From Phoronis australis (lineage: Eukaryota; Phoronida; Phoronidae): a stretch of DNA of 23,164 nucleotides. The stretch lies in NCBI GenBank assembly GCA_002633005.1, contig NMRA01000633.1, positions 215,880 to 239,043 of the forward strand. Direction: 5' to 3'. The translations under genes and the position numbers were made by a program. The notes under the pieces were generated by a model, which worked only from the letters and a program-made list of their open reading frames with translations, had not been told where the DNA came from and did no database searches. Of this stretch, positions 18,401 to 22,726 are shown piece after piece; the first letter of the stretch is position 1; each line of letters begins with the position of its first letter.

Positions 18401-21311
18401 AGAAGTGCGTTTTTGAAGCGAGAAGCCTCGCGAGCTGTGGCCTCTATATACAGTGACTGGAGGCACTTCATCAACTGTCACCCTTGCCTCCAAACGTACC
18501 CCATTGCGTGCAATTCCGGGAACTAGCAGTGATTTGCCTGTGCTGTTGTCTCTAGCCCAGAGCCTGTACTGAGCAGCCCTGCAGCGATGTTGAGTAGTGG
18601 GAGTGAATACAGGCCCAGTTCGACACCCAGTGAAGAGGACAGTTCGTCATCCAATGAACAGATCGGTGAGCCTAAGTTTGATAAGTTTATTGTGAACTTA
18701 TATTGGAGCTATTTAGAAGGTGCCAGGTGTGTGGCGAGGGAGTCACACGGCGGGATGTAAGCAGTTTGGGTGCTCAGATCACCCTCCAGTGGGAGTGTGT
18801 CGTGGGACACTCGGGCAAGTGGGACAGTTCTTCCTCTGTACGTGGGACGATAATGAGTACACCCCAGTACGCAGCAACAGCGTGGCATGTTGACTGACTC
18901 GTAAGCAAAACCAAACGACGGCCGAACTTATCACAACCGAGGTAGAACAATGGCTGACTCGACTGCTCTCACAGTAAGACTAAATGAAAGGAAGTTGGCG
19001 CGAAATTCTTGCCTCCCAAAACGTCACTTCCGGAGTAGACGACGAGTAATTAATTAAATTACGAAAAGCATTAAATAAGTGAAAAATATGTCTCGGATAA
19101 TCAACGAACCTCATTTTAGCTAAAAATGACATGAAAAAAGGTTGCCTTCGCCTTTAAAAATGCACTCACTTGGGTGTATACGGAGCACTGCCGGGAATCG
19201 ACAGCGACGATATGGCACCCTTCTTCAGGCGTTGTTTTGCAGGAACCTTCATCACTCCCGTGTACGCATCTCTTTCGTGATCTGACGGCAGAAAATGCCA
19301 CATACTCAGTAATTCTCCACTCCTTTGTACGTTGCATGGACGGGTAACACTATGTTCTTCACACTAATTTGACAAGTACAGCGGTGTGTGTCATCCATCG
19401 GAAAGCGATGTAATGACATACCCAAAGTGTGCGTGAGACAATAATCAGTATATCCCGGTGCGCAGCAACCGTGCAGCATGTTGACTGACTGGTAAACAAA
19501 CGCAAACGACGACCCAACTTTTCTTACCGAGTTAAACAATGACTGACTCGACAACTCTATATAAAAACAAAATAGCGGGAAATTCTATACCCCTAAACGT
19601 CACTTTGGAATAGGGCGTGACTAATAAATTAAATTACGGGAAGCTGTAATTAACAGAAAAATATGTCTGGGATAATCAAAAAACCGTATTTTTACCAAAA
19701 ACGAAAAAGTTGCTTTTTCCTTTAAGGGCTATAGTACAAAGGCTCGGAGACGCTTAAAGTCCTTGTCTCAAAATGCCAATGTGGTTCCAGTATCCGAAAA
19801 TACCTACTAAATAAAATCTTATTTTCGATACCCTTTCTTTATATTCTTTTCGCCTTTTGTGCCAGAAGCGATTTTTAACAGTATTTGCCCCTTCTCTGTG
19901 AGCGTGTAATTACCGGCTGTCATCGGTTATTTCCGTACCCACATATCCGGCTCGTCAGTTCAGGAACTTGTCCTGAACGCCGCAATTTTTTTCCTTGTAA
20001 CTGAATGTGCTATCGCTTGCTCCAAAAGTCTTCATTATTTTGTTTTATTAGTAATATCTCGTGATTCGTTTGCATATGTAGTGTATTTATAATTTGTAGT
20101 TAGTGGTCGTTGAATTTTTTTGGAATGTGACGTGTACTTGTTATGTTAAAATAGCATTGGTGTTTAGTTCCTTACGTAGGGCTGTCGAACCTAGGAACTA
20201 ATATGAGTCGAACCAATTTTTTTCGTTTTGATTTTTTTCGTATTGGAAAAGTACTTTGCTATCATCGAAAAGGTAGAGCATTCTACTCAGTAAAAATCGA
20301 AAAGGTATCAAAATCGGGGCAAGCAGGGTAAAGTTATTGCAATTTTTGTGGCGAAATTTGGGTCACTTTGTTTGGATCGCGTCGGCCATCTTGGAGGACA
20401 GCGGGATAAGTTACGACCTTTGTGTAAATTGTTTACGCCAACAATTTACGGTGAAATTTAGTGAGACATAGTTTTACTTACTATTCTGCACGATTCAACA
20501 GTTTTCACCAAATTTCAGCATCGCAGTTGTTACTTATTAAGTGATAAATGTGCCCACAATTCTCGTTGGACACCTGATATTTGCCATTGACGGATCAAGT
20601 AGGTCTACTTACAGATTAAGGGCATCTACCAATTGACAATTTTCAAAAGCGCTACTCTTCGTCTTCGAAGTTTTCATCGATCTTTTCGCAACATCATTTT
20701 ATAGTTTGCGAATTGTCCCAAGAGCAATCCCGTGGGGCATACCCGGGCCCCGGAGCAACCCAGTTACAAGGTAATGGTAGCACGAGTTTTTTCTTTGATG
20801 AATATTTTTTGTGTCGCTTATTCGCTTATATTTTCCCATGCGAACGCGATGCAAATTTATAATCCCATTCATTTGCGTTCGGGTGGTCGACCTGGTCGAT
20901 ATCTTTGACGACGTCCTTATTTGAAGAGCACGCAGCTGTATACACTATGTACCTACCACGCCACGTCGCATATAGTGACGTAAAGTTCCCGTATCGAACA
21001 CTAAATTTTGTTAATTACACAGCGGTAGCGGCAGGGCACGCACGCCAAAGTGGTGGGCCCAAGTTAGTGAGGTCGTTGACGAAATCAACGTGGTCAGTCA
21101 TCATGTCGCTATTGCTGAGTTCGTTTGCCGGCGTCGGGAAAAATCTGATCAAGTGATTGGAGATCGTTCAACTTCGTTCAAGCAATTGGTCCAATAAACT
21201 GTTTTCAATAACATGGAAAATGATTACCCAAAATAATAAATTCACAGAAACCAGGATTCCTTTCGCAACATTTGCAGTGCATCCAGCCTTGTTTAACACT
21301 TCGACTGCCAT
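287..21311 (-). CDS. Tetraspanin gene, seven coding exons, complete ORF
   Basis: Joining 21311-21228, 16171-15962, 15682-15608, 10161-10063, 9426-9214, 8670-8587 and 487-287 gives 321 codons plus TGA with no internal stop; every intron is GT-AG and phase 0. The predicted protein has TM1 (about 18-41), a small loop (42-66), TM2 (67-88) followed by GAIKE, TM3 (98-118), a large extracellular loop (119-240), TM4 (241-266) and a cytoplasmic tail. The loop holds CCG at 159-161, TCC at 187-189, Cys209 and GC at 228-229, so six cysteines able to form three disulfides; Asn180 is in an NGT glycosylation sequon. Cys11 and Cys263 lie near membrane edges and could be palmitoylated. The tail has RKLS and RRIS, both basophilic-kinase-like sites. 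Tetraspanins organise membrane microdomains with integrins and other partners; the subfamily and partners cannot be named here. The 75- and 84-bp exons are sizes typical of tetraspanin genes. Splicing is inferred, not observed. Confidence 0.93.
811..922. repeat. 13-bp tandem array, about 8.5 copies
   Basis: Unit CACGATGCCCGTC, drifting to TATGATGCCTGTC in the last three copies. The C-to-T shift is directional along the array. It lies in intron 6. Confidence 0.95.
923..2220. other. Intron 6 stretch with no recognised feature
   Basis: AT-rich intronic sequence. I see no convincing exon, terminal repeat or RNA gene on either strand; short ORFs here (for example 1026-1247 minus) lack family features. 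Confidence 0.6.
2221..2840. repeat. Degenerate tandem repeat domain
   Basis: Three diverged units share GGYAATG (2254, 2553, 2730) followed after 35 to 45 bp by CTGCAGCMCC and a (T/A)GGNC-like block (about 2298, 2595, 2769). Spacing is about 300 then 180 bp. It looks like an old, decayed satellite or repeated intronic segment with no coding potential. Confidence 0.5.
3043..3160. repeat. 31/32-bp tandem array, almost four copies
   Basis: Unit CCTGACTGTTACAGCTACCC plus CTTGTGGTCAGT; starts at 3043, 3074, 3106 and 3138. The final unit is diverged and truncated. Confidence 0.93.
3302..3376 (+). repeat. Left copy of ~75-bp direct repeat flanking the inverted-repeat unit
   Basis: Starts CGGTTGATACGCGGAATAAT and is almost identical to 7648-7721 in the same orientation. 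It abuts the left inverted arm. It contains a CACGTACG / GGTACGT near-palindrome, more complete in the right copy. It is either an unusually long target duplication or the terminal part of the element itself. Confidence 0.9.
3371..4336 (+). repeat. Left arm of long inverted repeat (~966 bp)
   Basis: The reverse complement matches 5871-7637 once an ~0.8-kb insertion at 6237-7042 is removed (remaining ~961 bp). Matching landmarks are the CGAATTCGTTAG end, the GGGTGCTGTCATGGCC block, TGTCAGAGGTCACTG and AATTACAGAGGGAATTGTC. Open frames are shared with the other arm but contain no known domain. The arms bracket a Penelope-like 3' end, so they may be inverted pseudo-LTR-type ends. Confidence 0.92.
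4337..4589. other. Unique spacer inside the inverted-repeat unit
   Basis: About 250 bp of AT-rich sequence between the left arm and the solo LTR. No coding or repeat feature is recognised. Confidence 0.5.
4717..4858 (+). promoter_or_regulatory. Cluster of heat-shock elements in the LTR U3
   Basis: Alternating GAA/TTC pentamers: GAActTTCtaGAA at 4717-4729, GAAtaTTCtaGAG at 4762-4774, TTCagGAAagTTCtaGAA at 4807-4824 (four perfect units), and TAAagTTCcaGAA at 4846-4858. The consensus for heat-shock factor trimers is nGAAnnTTCnnGAAn. All four lie in the 155 bp before the TATA box, where enhancer/promoter sites of an LTR belong. Confidence 0.75.
4872..4877 (+). promoter_or_regulatory. TATA box of the solo LTR
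   Basis: TATAAA in the context GGTTATAAATAC, 14 bp after the last heat-shock-like element and about 680 bp minus U3 from the LTR end; transcription would begin near 4900. Confidence 0.7.
5170..5175 (+). terminator. Polyadenylation signal of the solo LTR
   Basis: AATAAA in GATTAATAAAGGATTAATTC, about 270 bp after the presumed start, consistent with the end of R. Confidence 0.6.
5372..5428. repeat. Perfect 18-bp hairpin, related to 8029-8073
   Basis: GTTCTTGGCCTTAGATAG at 5372-5389 is followed, after 21 bp, by its exact complement at 5411-5428. 5351-5389 also matches the reverse complement of about 8029-8073 (CATGTTTCAT..GAAAAGTAAG and the stem), so the sequence is a dispersed repeat. Confidence 0.9.
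5470..5814 (+). pseudogene. Penelope-like element 3' remnant: GIY-YIG endonuclease
   Basis: From 5527 the frame reads CIRSNTDCSRYVGYTT and stays open to TAA at 5812-5814, ending HRTLSLYK. YVGYTT...LSRR with downstream RDHF and ESFRLKIIEAL is the C-terminal GIY-YIG nuclease of Penelope-like retroelements, preceded by the Cys-containing linker. A frameshift separates this from the upstream IYQFSCPVK stretch, and no reverse transcriptase precedes it. 14600-14281 (minus) is a close relative. The nuclease nicks target DNA for reverse transcription in intact elements; this copy is dead. Confidence 0.8.
5871..7637 (-). repeat. Right arm of long inverted repeat, interrupted
   Basis: Inverted partner of 3371-4336, starting CATTAATTCCCATGACAATT and ending at GGGATAATAC. 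Interrupted at 6237-7042 by a different repeat. Small indels distinguish the arms (for example a 12-bp loss near 7210), so they are not a recent exact duplication. Confidence 0.92.
6237..7042 (-). mobile_element. ~0.8-kb non-autonomous element inserted in the right arm
   Basis: Interrupts the arm sequence CTATATA..TGTCTGCAAC, with TATA-type sequence on both sides. The ends share inverted CCNAANGTTCGTCCGCC (6245-6262 and about 7001-7018). The part 6650-7042, read in reverse, matches 22727-23164. No coding domain is seen; ORFs of 65-71 codons inside look random. The TIR length and superfamily are unclear. Confidence 0.7.
7648..7721 (+). repeat. Right copy of ~75-bp direct repeat
   Basis: Near-identical to 3302-3376 and in the same orientation, ending GTACGTGTTTTGTATT. 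It sits 10 bp beyond the right inverted arm. Confidence 0.9.
7722..8160. other. AT-rich intron segment with TATAT tract and hairpin
   Basis: A TATAT/TTATA microsatellite occupies about 7852-7895. Near 7983-8025 GTTGAACCATA and TATGGTTGAAC form an imperfect hairpin beside the 8029-8073 repeat related to 5351-5389. No coding signal. Confidence 0.7.
8161..8586. other. Intron 6 start, no coding feature
   Basis: No exon fitting tetraspanin TM4 is present here. AATAAA occurs on the minus strand near 8180 but follows no supported exon, so it is not called as the gene's polyadenylation site. Confidence 0.5.
8587..8670 (-). CDS. Tetraspanin exon 6: GC motif and first part of TM4 (84 bp)
   Basis: 28 codons, GCFEEITTWTSNN to LGFGLSSLE, with acceptor CTTATTTCAG and donor GTATGT. 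GC followed by an amphipathic stretch, a small-residue-rich helix and a polar E/Q at the exon end is the usual tetraspanin arrangement; 84 bp is a common size for this exon. Confidence 0.93.
8671..9213. other. Tetraspanin intron 5
   Basis: 543 bp bounded by GTGAAC and TTATTTCAG on the minus strand; nothing else recognised. Confidence 0.8.
9214..9426 (-). CDS. Tetraspanin exon 5: CCG motif and core of large loop
   Basis: 71 codons, opening FQCCGSSGYEDY after the acceptor CACCTCCAG and ending SEALNLK before GTGAAC. It contains CCG, TCC and a fifth cysteine in SRCQ, plus NGT for N-glycosylation. The sixth cysteine (GC) opens the next exon in frame, which supports the chosen donor although GTGAAC is only moderate. 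The frame stays open for a while past this donor, so a longer form is not formally excluded. Confidence 0.93.
9427..10062. other. Tetraspanin intron 4
   Basis: 636 bp bounded by GTAAGC and CACCTCCAG on the minus strand. The 80-codon plus ORF at 9713-9955 has no recognisable domain. Confidence 0.8.
10063..10161 (-). CDS. Tetraspanin exon 4: start of large extracellular loop
   Basis: 33 codons, FTDILKTSLKG to PWDYVQEK. The acceptor TTTGTTCAACAG and donor GTAAGC are both good. W-D-x-x-Q just before the CCG exon is a family landmark, and phase 0 matches both neighbours. It is too short to stand out as an ORF and was found by searching for this motif. A 15-bp tandem array begins about 43 bp upstream of its acceptor. 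Confidence 0.92.
10205..10496. repeat. 15-bp tandem array, about 19 copies
   Basis: Unit TTGTCCATGGGCCTA with a CCATGG in nearly every copy; variants TCTATGG, TTTCCATGG and CATGGACC recur, and a block with the 16-bp variant GCCTAATTGTCC repeats at about 10235 and 10357, showing block duplication. As 15 is five codons, two plus frames stay open without meaning. The array is in intron 3, close to the exon 4 acceptor. Confidence 0.97.
10523..10772. mobile_element. MITE-like element with ~24-bp terminal inverted repeats
   Basis: The left end GGGACCCGTTCCAAGAAAAC and the reverse complement of the right end GGGCCTGTTCCAAAAAACTG share the GTTCCAA.AAAACTGACT block. The interior is rich in AAGATTTAAG / CTTAAGTTTTGTCTTAA foldbacks. 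At 250 bp with no ORF it is non-autonomous; the superfamily is not assigned. Confidence 0.75.
10773..11032. other. Intron 3 segment without recognised feature
   Basis: AT-rich sequence between the MITE and the GT/CG tract. No exon-like signal matches the gene. Confidence 0.5.
11033..11098. repeat. GT/CG alternating purine-pyrimidine tract
   Basis: TGTGTGCGTGTGTGTGCACG, then GCGCGCGCCC and CGCGCGTGTGTGTGTGTAC: interrupted (GT)n and (CG)n, a composition known to favour Z-DNA under supercoiling. Confidence 0.85.
11103..11260 (-). repeat. Penelope-associated terminal fragment, copy 1
   Basis: The minus strand reads CTCTCGGTGTTTTTGCCGC, CACCTGAAGAAAGC, AAGCTTTCAAACAAAAG and TCGTGTTTTCAGC. The same blocks recur on the plus strand at 13830-13935 and 15325-15425. 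Confidence 0.75.
11279..11372 (+). repeat. GAY-rich direct repeat, upstream copy
   Basis: GAGCGACACTTGGCGAAATT then a GAC/GAT/GAA-rich stretch; matches 11844-11930. In one frame it would encode an acidic run, but a stop follows at once. Confidence 0.85.
11471..11776. repeat. 306-bp near-perfect palindrome with almost no spacer
   Basis: The arms run from GGTAAATAAAACAAC at 11471 to GTTGTTTTATTTACC ending 11776 and meet at 11623/11624 (TTTTTGCGTAAAAA). Mismatches are few, one being GACAGTTGACA versus GACAATTGACA. Because the two strands are the same, identical ORFs appear on both strands (11448-11666 minus and 11581-11808 plus); neither is a gene. It could be a foldback element or an inverted duplication. 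Confidence 0.95.
11777..12000 (+). repeat. Second copy of the unit interrupted by the palindrome
   Basis: 11783-11840 (AATAACATTCA..., CAGTAAG-like, GGCTACAGTCTT) repeats at about 11939-11998, and 11844-11930 repeats 11279-11372. The unit is thus about 155 bp in tandem, with the first copy split by the palindrome and flanking DNA. Confidence 0.7.
12001..12865. other. Intron 3 segment without recognised feature
   Basis: Low-complexity A/T runs and several short ORFs on both strands, none with a known domain. GGAATTCGAAGAATTCC near 12837 is a small inverted repeat. Confidence 0.5.
12870..13095 (-). repeat. Left arm of ~225-bp inverted repeat
   Basis: The reverse complement parallels 13605-13830: GAATGAGCAGCTC, the TGGCTCTRTTTC block, GTGGG..CCACCGTGTGATAC and CAGTCTCGAAAT are all shared. 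Diverged roughly 15-25 % by eye. It contains a mutated form of the hammerhead-like core seen in the right arm. Confidence 0.8.
13096..13286. other. Inner spacer of the inverted repeat
   Basis: Nothing recognised between the left arm and the hAT-like MITE. Confidence 0.5.
13286..13457. mobile_element. hAT-like MITE, decayed
   Basis: The left end CAGGGGCGGATCCAGGATTT is a terminal sequence commonly seen in hAT-type MITEs. The right end, reversed, reads CACTGGCGAATTTAAGG, a decayed match. G-runs (GGGGGGCAGGG) and C-runs (GCCCCCCAC) also pair. No convincing 8-bp target duplication is seen. Confidence 0.65.
13605..13830 (+). repeat. Right arm of ~225-bp inverted repeat
   Basis: Partner of 12870-13095, starting ATTGAATGAGCAGCTCACAG. 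It runs straight into the Penelope-associated fragment at 13830-13935, suggesting that arm and fragment belong to one pseudo-LTR. Confidence 0.8.
13787..13816 (+). ncRNA. Hammerhead-ribozyme-like motif, candidate
   Basis: CTGATGA, then GAGAC-ATGCA-GTCTC hairpin, then GAAA: the two conserved core strands of a hammerhead around a 5-bp stem II, with one extra U before the stem. Penelope-like elements are known to carry hammerheads in their terminal repeats. Stem I, stem III and the UH cleavage site were not established, and the inverted copy has lost the core (CTAATGA). Confidence 0.35.
13830..13935 (+). repeat. Penelope-associated terminal fragment, copy 2
   Basis: Contains CTCTCGGTGTTTTGCTGC, CACCTGAAGAAAGG, AAGCTTTCAAACAAAAAGTA and a TTTAAACGAAG end, matching 11103-11260 in reverse. 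CTGAAGA...GACA here is a second, weaker hammerhead-like arrangement. Confidence 0.75.
13936..14280. other. Intron 3 segment, AT-rich, no feature
   Basis: A short GTATAT microsatellite near 13950-13968 and otherwise unremarkable sequence. Confidence 0.5.
14281..15330 (-). pseudogene. Penelope-like element: reverse transcriptase and GIY-YIG remnant
   Basis: Reading leftwards: NKLANVHKKYFKIVEGDF (15301 down), TPTYEIAKTLDKLIK and ASLDVES (15183-14995), a one-base frameshift, then VSMGSPLGPTFVDFYM (about 14860), an RT block typical of Penelope-like elements. The catalytic YxDD region is absent: the frame jumps from ETKVIDSHQEK to RYIEDERVLKRIIHNN, so a large internal part is deleted. A GIY-YIG remnant with YVGYTT follows at about 14510-14300 and ends early. 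The copy is dead, and lies on the same strand as the tetraspanin gene within its intron 3. Confidence 0.85.
15325..15425 (+). repeat. Penelope-associated terminal fragment, copy 3
   Basis: Plus strand reads AAGGAGATTGTTCCGACACC, ATCAAGCTTGCAAACAAAAA and GTCGTGTTTTCAACGAAG, matching copies 1 and 2. It sits at the truncated 5' side of the minus-strand element, breaking its reading frame. Confidence 0.75.
15608..15682 (-). CDS. Tetraspanin exon 3: TM3 (75 bp)
   Basis: 25 codons, YLTFLSIIIAAQ to FIKKPE, with acceptor TTTATTTCAG and donor GTACGT. The 75-bp TM3 exon is a recurrent size in tetraspanin genes. The reading frame stays open past the donor, but the read-through lacks family features and the large loop resumes at 10161, so the GTACGT donor is preferred. 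Confidence 0.93.
15683..15961. other. Tetraspanin intron 2
   Basis: 279 bp, the only short intron; GTAAGT to TTTATTTCAG on the minus strand. No repeat recognised. Confidence 0.85.
15962..16171 (-). CDS. Tetraspanin exon 2: end of TM1, small loop, TM2
   Basis: 70 codons. The acceptor is the AG after a TTTATTTAT tract and the donor is a consensus GTAAGT. It reads LSGAGVLGIAIYL (TM1 end), a short loop with DPKDPTLE, then hydrophobic TM2 from about TIVLLSS to FLGFVG and the cytoplasmic GAIKEQ motif that follows TM2 in this family. It enters and leaves in phase 0. Confidence 0.95.
16172..16990. other. Intron 1 segment before the Kolobok-like nest
   Basis: No exon or element recognised; a C10 run at 16850-16859 is the only low-complexity feature. 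ORFs at 16532-16720 and 16965-16630 are mutually overlapping shadows without domains. Confidence 0.5.
18087..18191 (+). pseudogene. THAP zinc-finger relic in the inner transposon
   Basis: Reads PRCCCVPGCTHCR and then LRRFPKDDKLRRT before a TGA; the C-x-x-x-C start and the FPKD block match THAP domains (C2CH zinc DNA-binding fingers of P, Kolobok and related transposases). The expected start codon is GTG here but ATG in the truncated inverted copy at 18888 (minus). Later C and H ligands are lost to the stop and frame changes. Confidence 0.7.
18838..18888 (-). pseudogene. Truncated THAP start inside the right TIR
   Basis: ATG at 18888 reads MPRCCCVLGCTHYRPTYR, then leaves THAP similarity where the TIR ends. 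This shows that the TIR spans the first codons of the THAP domain. Confidence 0.65.
19306..19479 (-). pseudogene. THAP zinc-finger relic in the outer transposon
   Basis: ATG at 19479 reads MLHGCCAPGYTDYC and then LHRFPMDDTHRC, an independent diverged copy of the THAP start with a Cys-to-Tyr change (GY versus GC). It continues with LPVHATYKGVENY to a stop. Confidence 0.65.
19726..21227. other. Proximal intron 1, no recognised element
   Basis: About 1.5 kb with moderate CpG between 20720 and 21110. No exon fits between exon 1 and exon 2, which join directly in phase. The 83-codon ORF at 20905-21156 plus has no known domain. Confidence 0.5.
21228..21311 (-). CDS. Tetraspanin exon 1: start codon and first half of TM1
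   Basis: 28 codons beginning MAVEVLNKAGC and ending in VNLLFW, followed at once by the donor GTAATC. K..L...N.LFW is the classic tetraspanin TM1 entry. The ATG has A at -3 and G at +4, and an in-frame TGA lies nine codons upstream, so this start is well supported. The next exon opens with LSGAGVLG in the same phase, completing TM1. GTAATC is a weaker donor than GTAAGT. Any untranslated upstream exon is not identified. Confidence 0.88.
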
Positions 21312-21489
21312 GATTTTTCTTATAAACCTTGTCAATCAAGCCATAATTTCCATAGTACGCGTGCGAAATACGAACATGTACTGGCTAGAGTTTTTCATGT
21401 TTTCTAAAACTGGAATAACGTGAAGCGTTCACAACTTACAATTACTGTGTAAACGTGTTTTAGTTGAGCACAAAAACGAATCTCAAATG

Positions 21490-21501
21490 TGACGTGACGT
21501 A
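21490..21501 (-). promoter_or_regulatory. CRE/ATF-like site upstream of the tetraspanin start
   Basis: TGACGTGACGTA on plus (TACGTCACGTCA on the gene strand), two overlapping TGACG half-sites about 180 bp before the ATG. Position suits a proximal promoter, but no transcription start is known. Confidence 0.3.
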
Positions 21502-21617
21502 GGCCTATGCTATTTCTTCTTAAATGTTATAGCAGCAGGCTGCAGTATCGGTAGTTAGTAAACTAACCCTTCAACAAAGTTGCGAGTCCGTACAATGAAA
21601 GCGCAGAATTTAATGTC

Positions 21618-21740
21618 ATATATATAGATTATTACATGGCGAAGTCGTTATCCCCCGTTATCTAGAGCCCGAGTGGATTTTGGATAATTCTAAAAAATCC
21701 ACGAGGACTCTAGATGAGAACATGTAATAATCTATTTATA
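21618..21740. mobile_element. Small foldback (MITE-like) element
   Basis: ATATAGATTATTACATG at about 21622-21638 pairs with CATGTAATAATCTAT at 21721-21735; inner CTAGAGCCCGAGTGGATTTT pairs imperfectly with AAAAATCCACGAGGACTCTAG. It forms a ~120-bp hairpin with a short central loop and no ORF. Confidence 0.7.
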
Positions 21741-22280
21741 CCACATACTGAACAAGAAACATTGCAATGAATCAATCTACCTTTCTCGACTCGCCGCGGT
21801 TTTGTAACTACTTTCTATGTCAGAGGCCCGGGGTCGGAGGTTGTGACCTTTTAAGAAAAGCCGAGCTATTTTTGTCAAATAATGCTTTTACTCTAAACCA
21901 ATAGAAAAATAAAACAAAATAGAAATAAAGTGAATCAATAAATTAAGGTTTAGCAACTGTAAAAGCTTACTACACTTTTCATCACGATAGGCTTCGACCG
22001 GGAAAATATCGTCTGCTAAAACAGGTTACCACTAGTAACTGACAACAATGCTCAAGTCAAAGGATCCCCAAGTCACGATACCCGCATTCAAATTGGAGAT
22101 CGGTGAGTTACAAGTGAGAGACCACGAGAGAAAAATTTCACTGAACTAAAATATTGTTTTTATGGAAATTATGCGTCTTATTCTTCATAGCGTGTAAATG
22201 TAGGTGCAATGCCCTTTGCTGAACATGCGATTGTTGCGCGTGCTCATTTATAAGTATTCTATTTTCACGTTCGATGACGT
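21741..22280. other. Upstream region, AT-rich, no feature recognised
   Basis: A-rich tract near 21900-21945; no gene or repeat end identified. Confidence 0.5.
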
Positions 22281-22284
22281 CAGC

Positions 22285-22355
22285 CGCTGAGTGGTGTAGT
22301 GGTAAAGTCGGCAACTCGAAACGCTTGAAGCCCGGGTTCGAATCCGGCCTCGGTT
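22285..22355 (+). repeat. tRNA-derived SINE head (pol III A and B boxes)
   Basis: A box TGGTGTAGTGG at 22292-22302 and an exact B box GGTTCGAATCC at 22335-22345, correctly spaced. The acceptor halves 22285-22291 and 22349-22355 pair at five of seven positions plus wobble. The D and T stems are mismatched and no CCA or clear anticodon arm exists, so it is a SINE head or tRNA pseudogene rather than a working tRNA. Confidence 0.6.
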
Positions 22356-22367
22356 TCCCGCCAAGAT

Positions 22368-22389
22368 GTTATCTCACTAGTGAGATAAC
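22368..22389. repeat. 22-bp perfect palindrome after the SINE head
   Basis: GTTATCTCACT followed immediately by its complement AGTGAGATAAC. Confidence 0.95.
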
Positions 22390-22724
22390 TTAATGGGTTA
22401 TTATACGGTTGTATCTCCCATTTGAGGCTNAACAACCAAACGCGCGCCAACCAAACAATGCCGGAATTCCGAGAAGATGACAAGGTTGTGATTGACGAAA
22501 GAGATGTCACAATTTCACGTACTCCCAGTCGGAAGGACATGCAAACAACTTCTTAAACGGACTCATCTTCGGCTGCGAATTCCACATCCACGTTCATTCA
22601 AAGGGAGGCGAGCCCCAACTCAAGAATCGCGGCGAGACTGCCTAGCTGTGCTGTCTCAATGTCAATTCAGTGCTCATGCGCGGGTAAGCCTTGCTGACAT
22701 ATTAATTTATAAAAAATTAAGTTT
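22390..22724. other. Upstream segment without recognised gene
   Basis: A short plus ORF from 22458 (MPEFREDDKVVIDERD..., about 32 codons) is not supported by anything else. One N occurs near 22430. Confidence 0.4.
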
Positions 22725-22726
22725 TA

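Larger units (their letters stand above)
17825..19153 (+). mobile_element. Inner Kolobok-like transposon (1329 bp) with TTAA duplication
   Basis: Starts AGGCGAAGGC, ends GCCTTCGCCT, and is flanked by TTAA at 17821-17824 and 19154-19157. TIRs are about 310 bp (17825-18137 and 18843-19153) and include the beginning of the THAP coding sequence. The interior on the plus strand has the THAP relic (18087-18191), KVPAKQRLKKG (about 18318) and the segment shared with 17410-17820 inverted. No transposase catalytic region is present, so it is non-autonomous. Confidence 0.82.
16995..19721 (-). mobile_element. Outer THAP-bearing Kolobok-like transposon, split by an inner copy
   Basis: Ends are GGAAAAAGCAACCTTTTTC on the left and its inverted form on the right (GTTGCTTTTTCCT), followed by TTAA at 19722-19725 and preceded by TTTA. 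The element reads on the minus strand: long TIR, THAP-like region (about 19479-19306), the AKQRLKKG segment, then at GTGCATTT the inner copy, then the continuation AGAAGCCTCACTAGCTGTGG from 17818 leftwards, which is exactly what follows the same point in the inner copy (18421 on). Without the inner element it is about 1.39 kb. TTAA duplications plus THAP fit Kolobok; P elements also have THAP but make 8-bp duplications. Confidence 0.75.

Noticed and set aside
22285-22360. Functional tRNA gene
   Set aside because: D and T stems mismatched and no clear anticodon arm; a SINE head is more likely.
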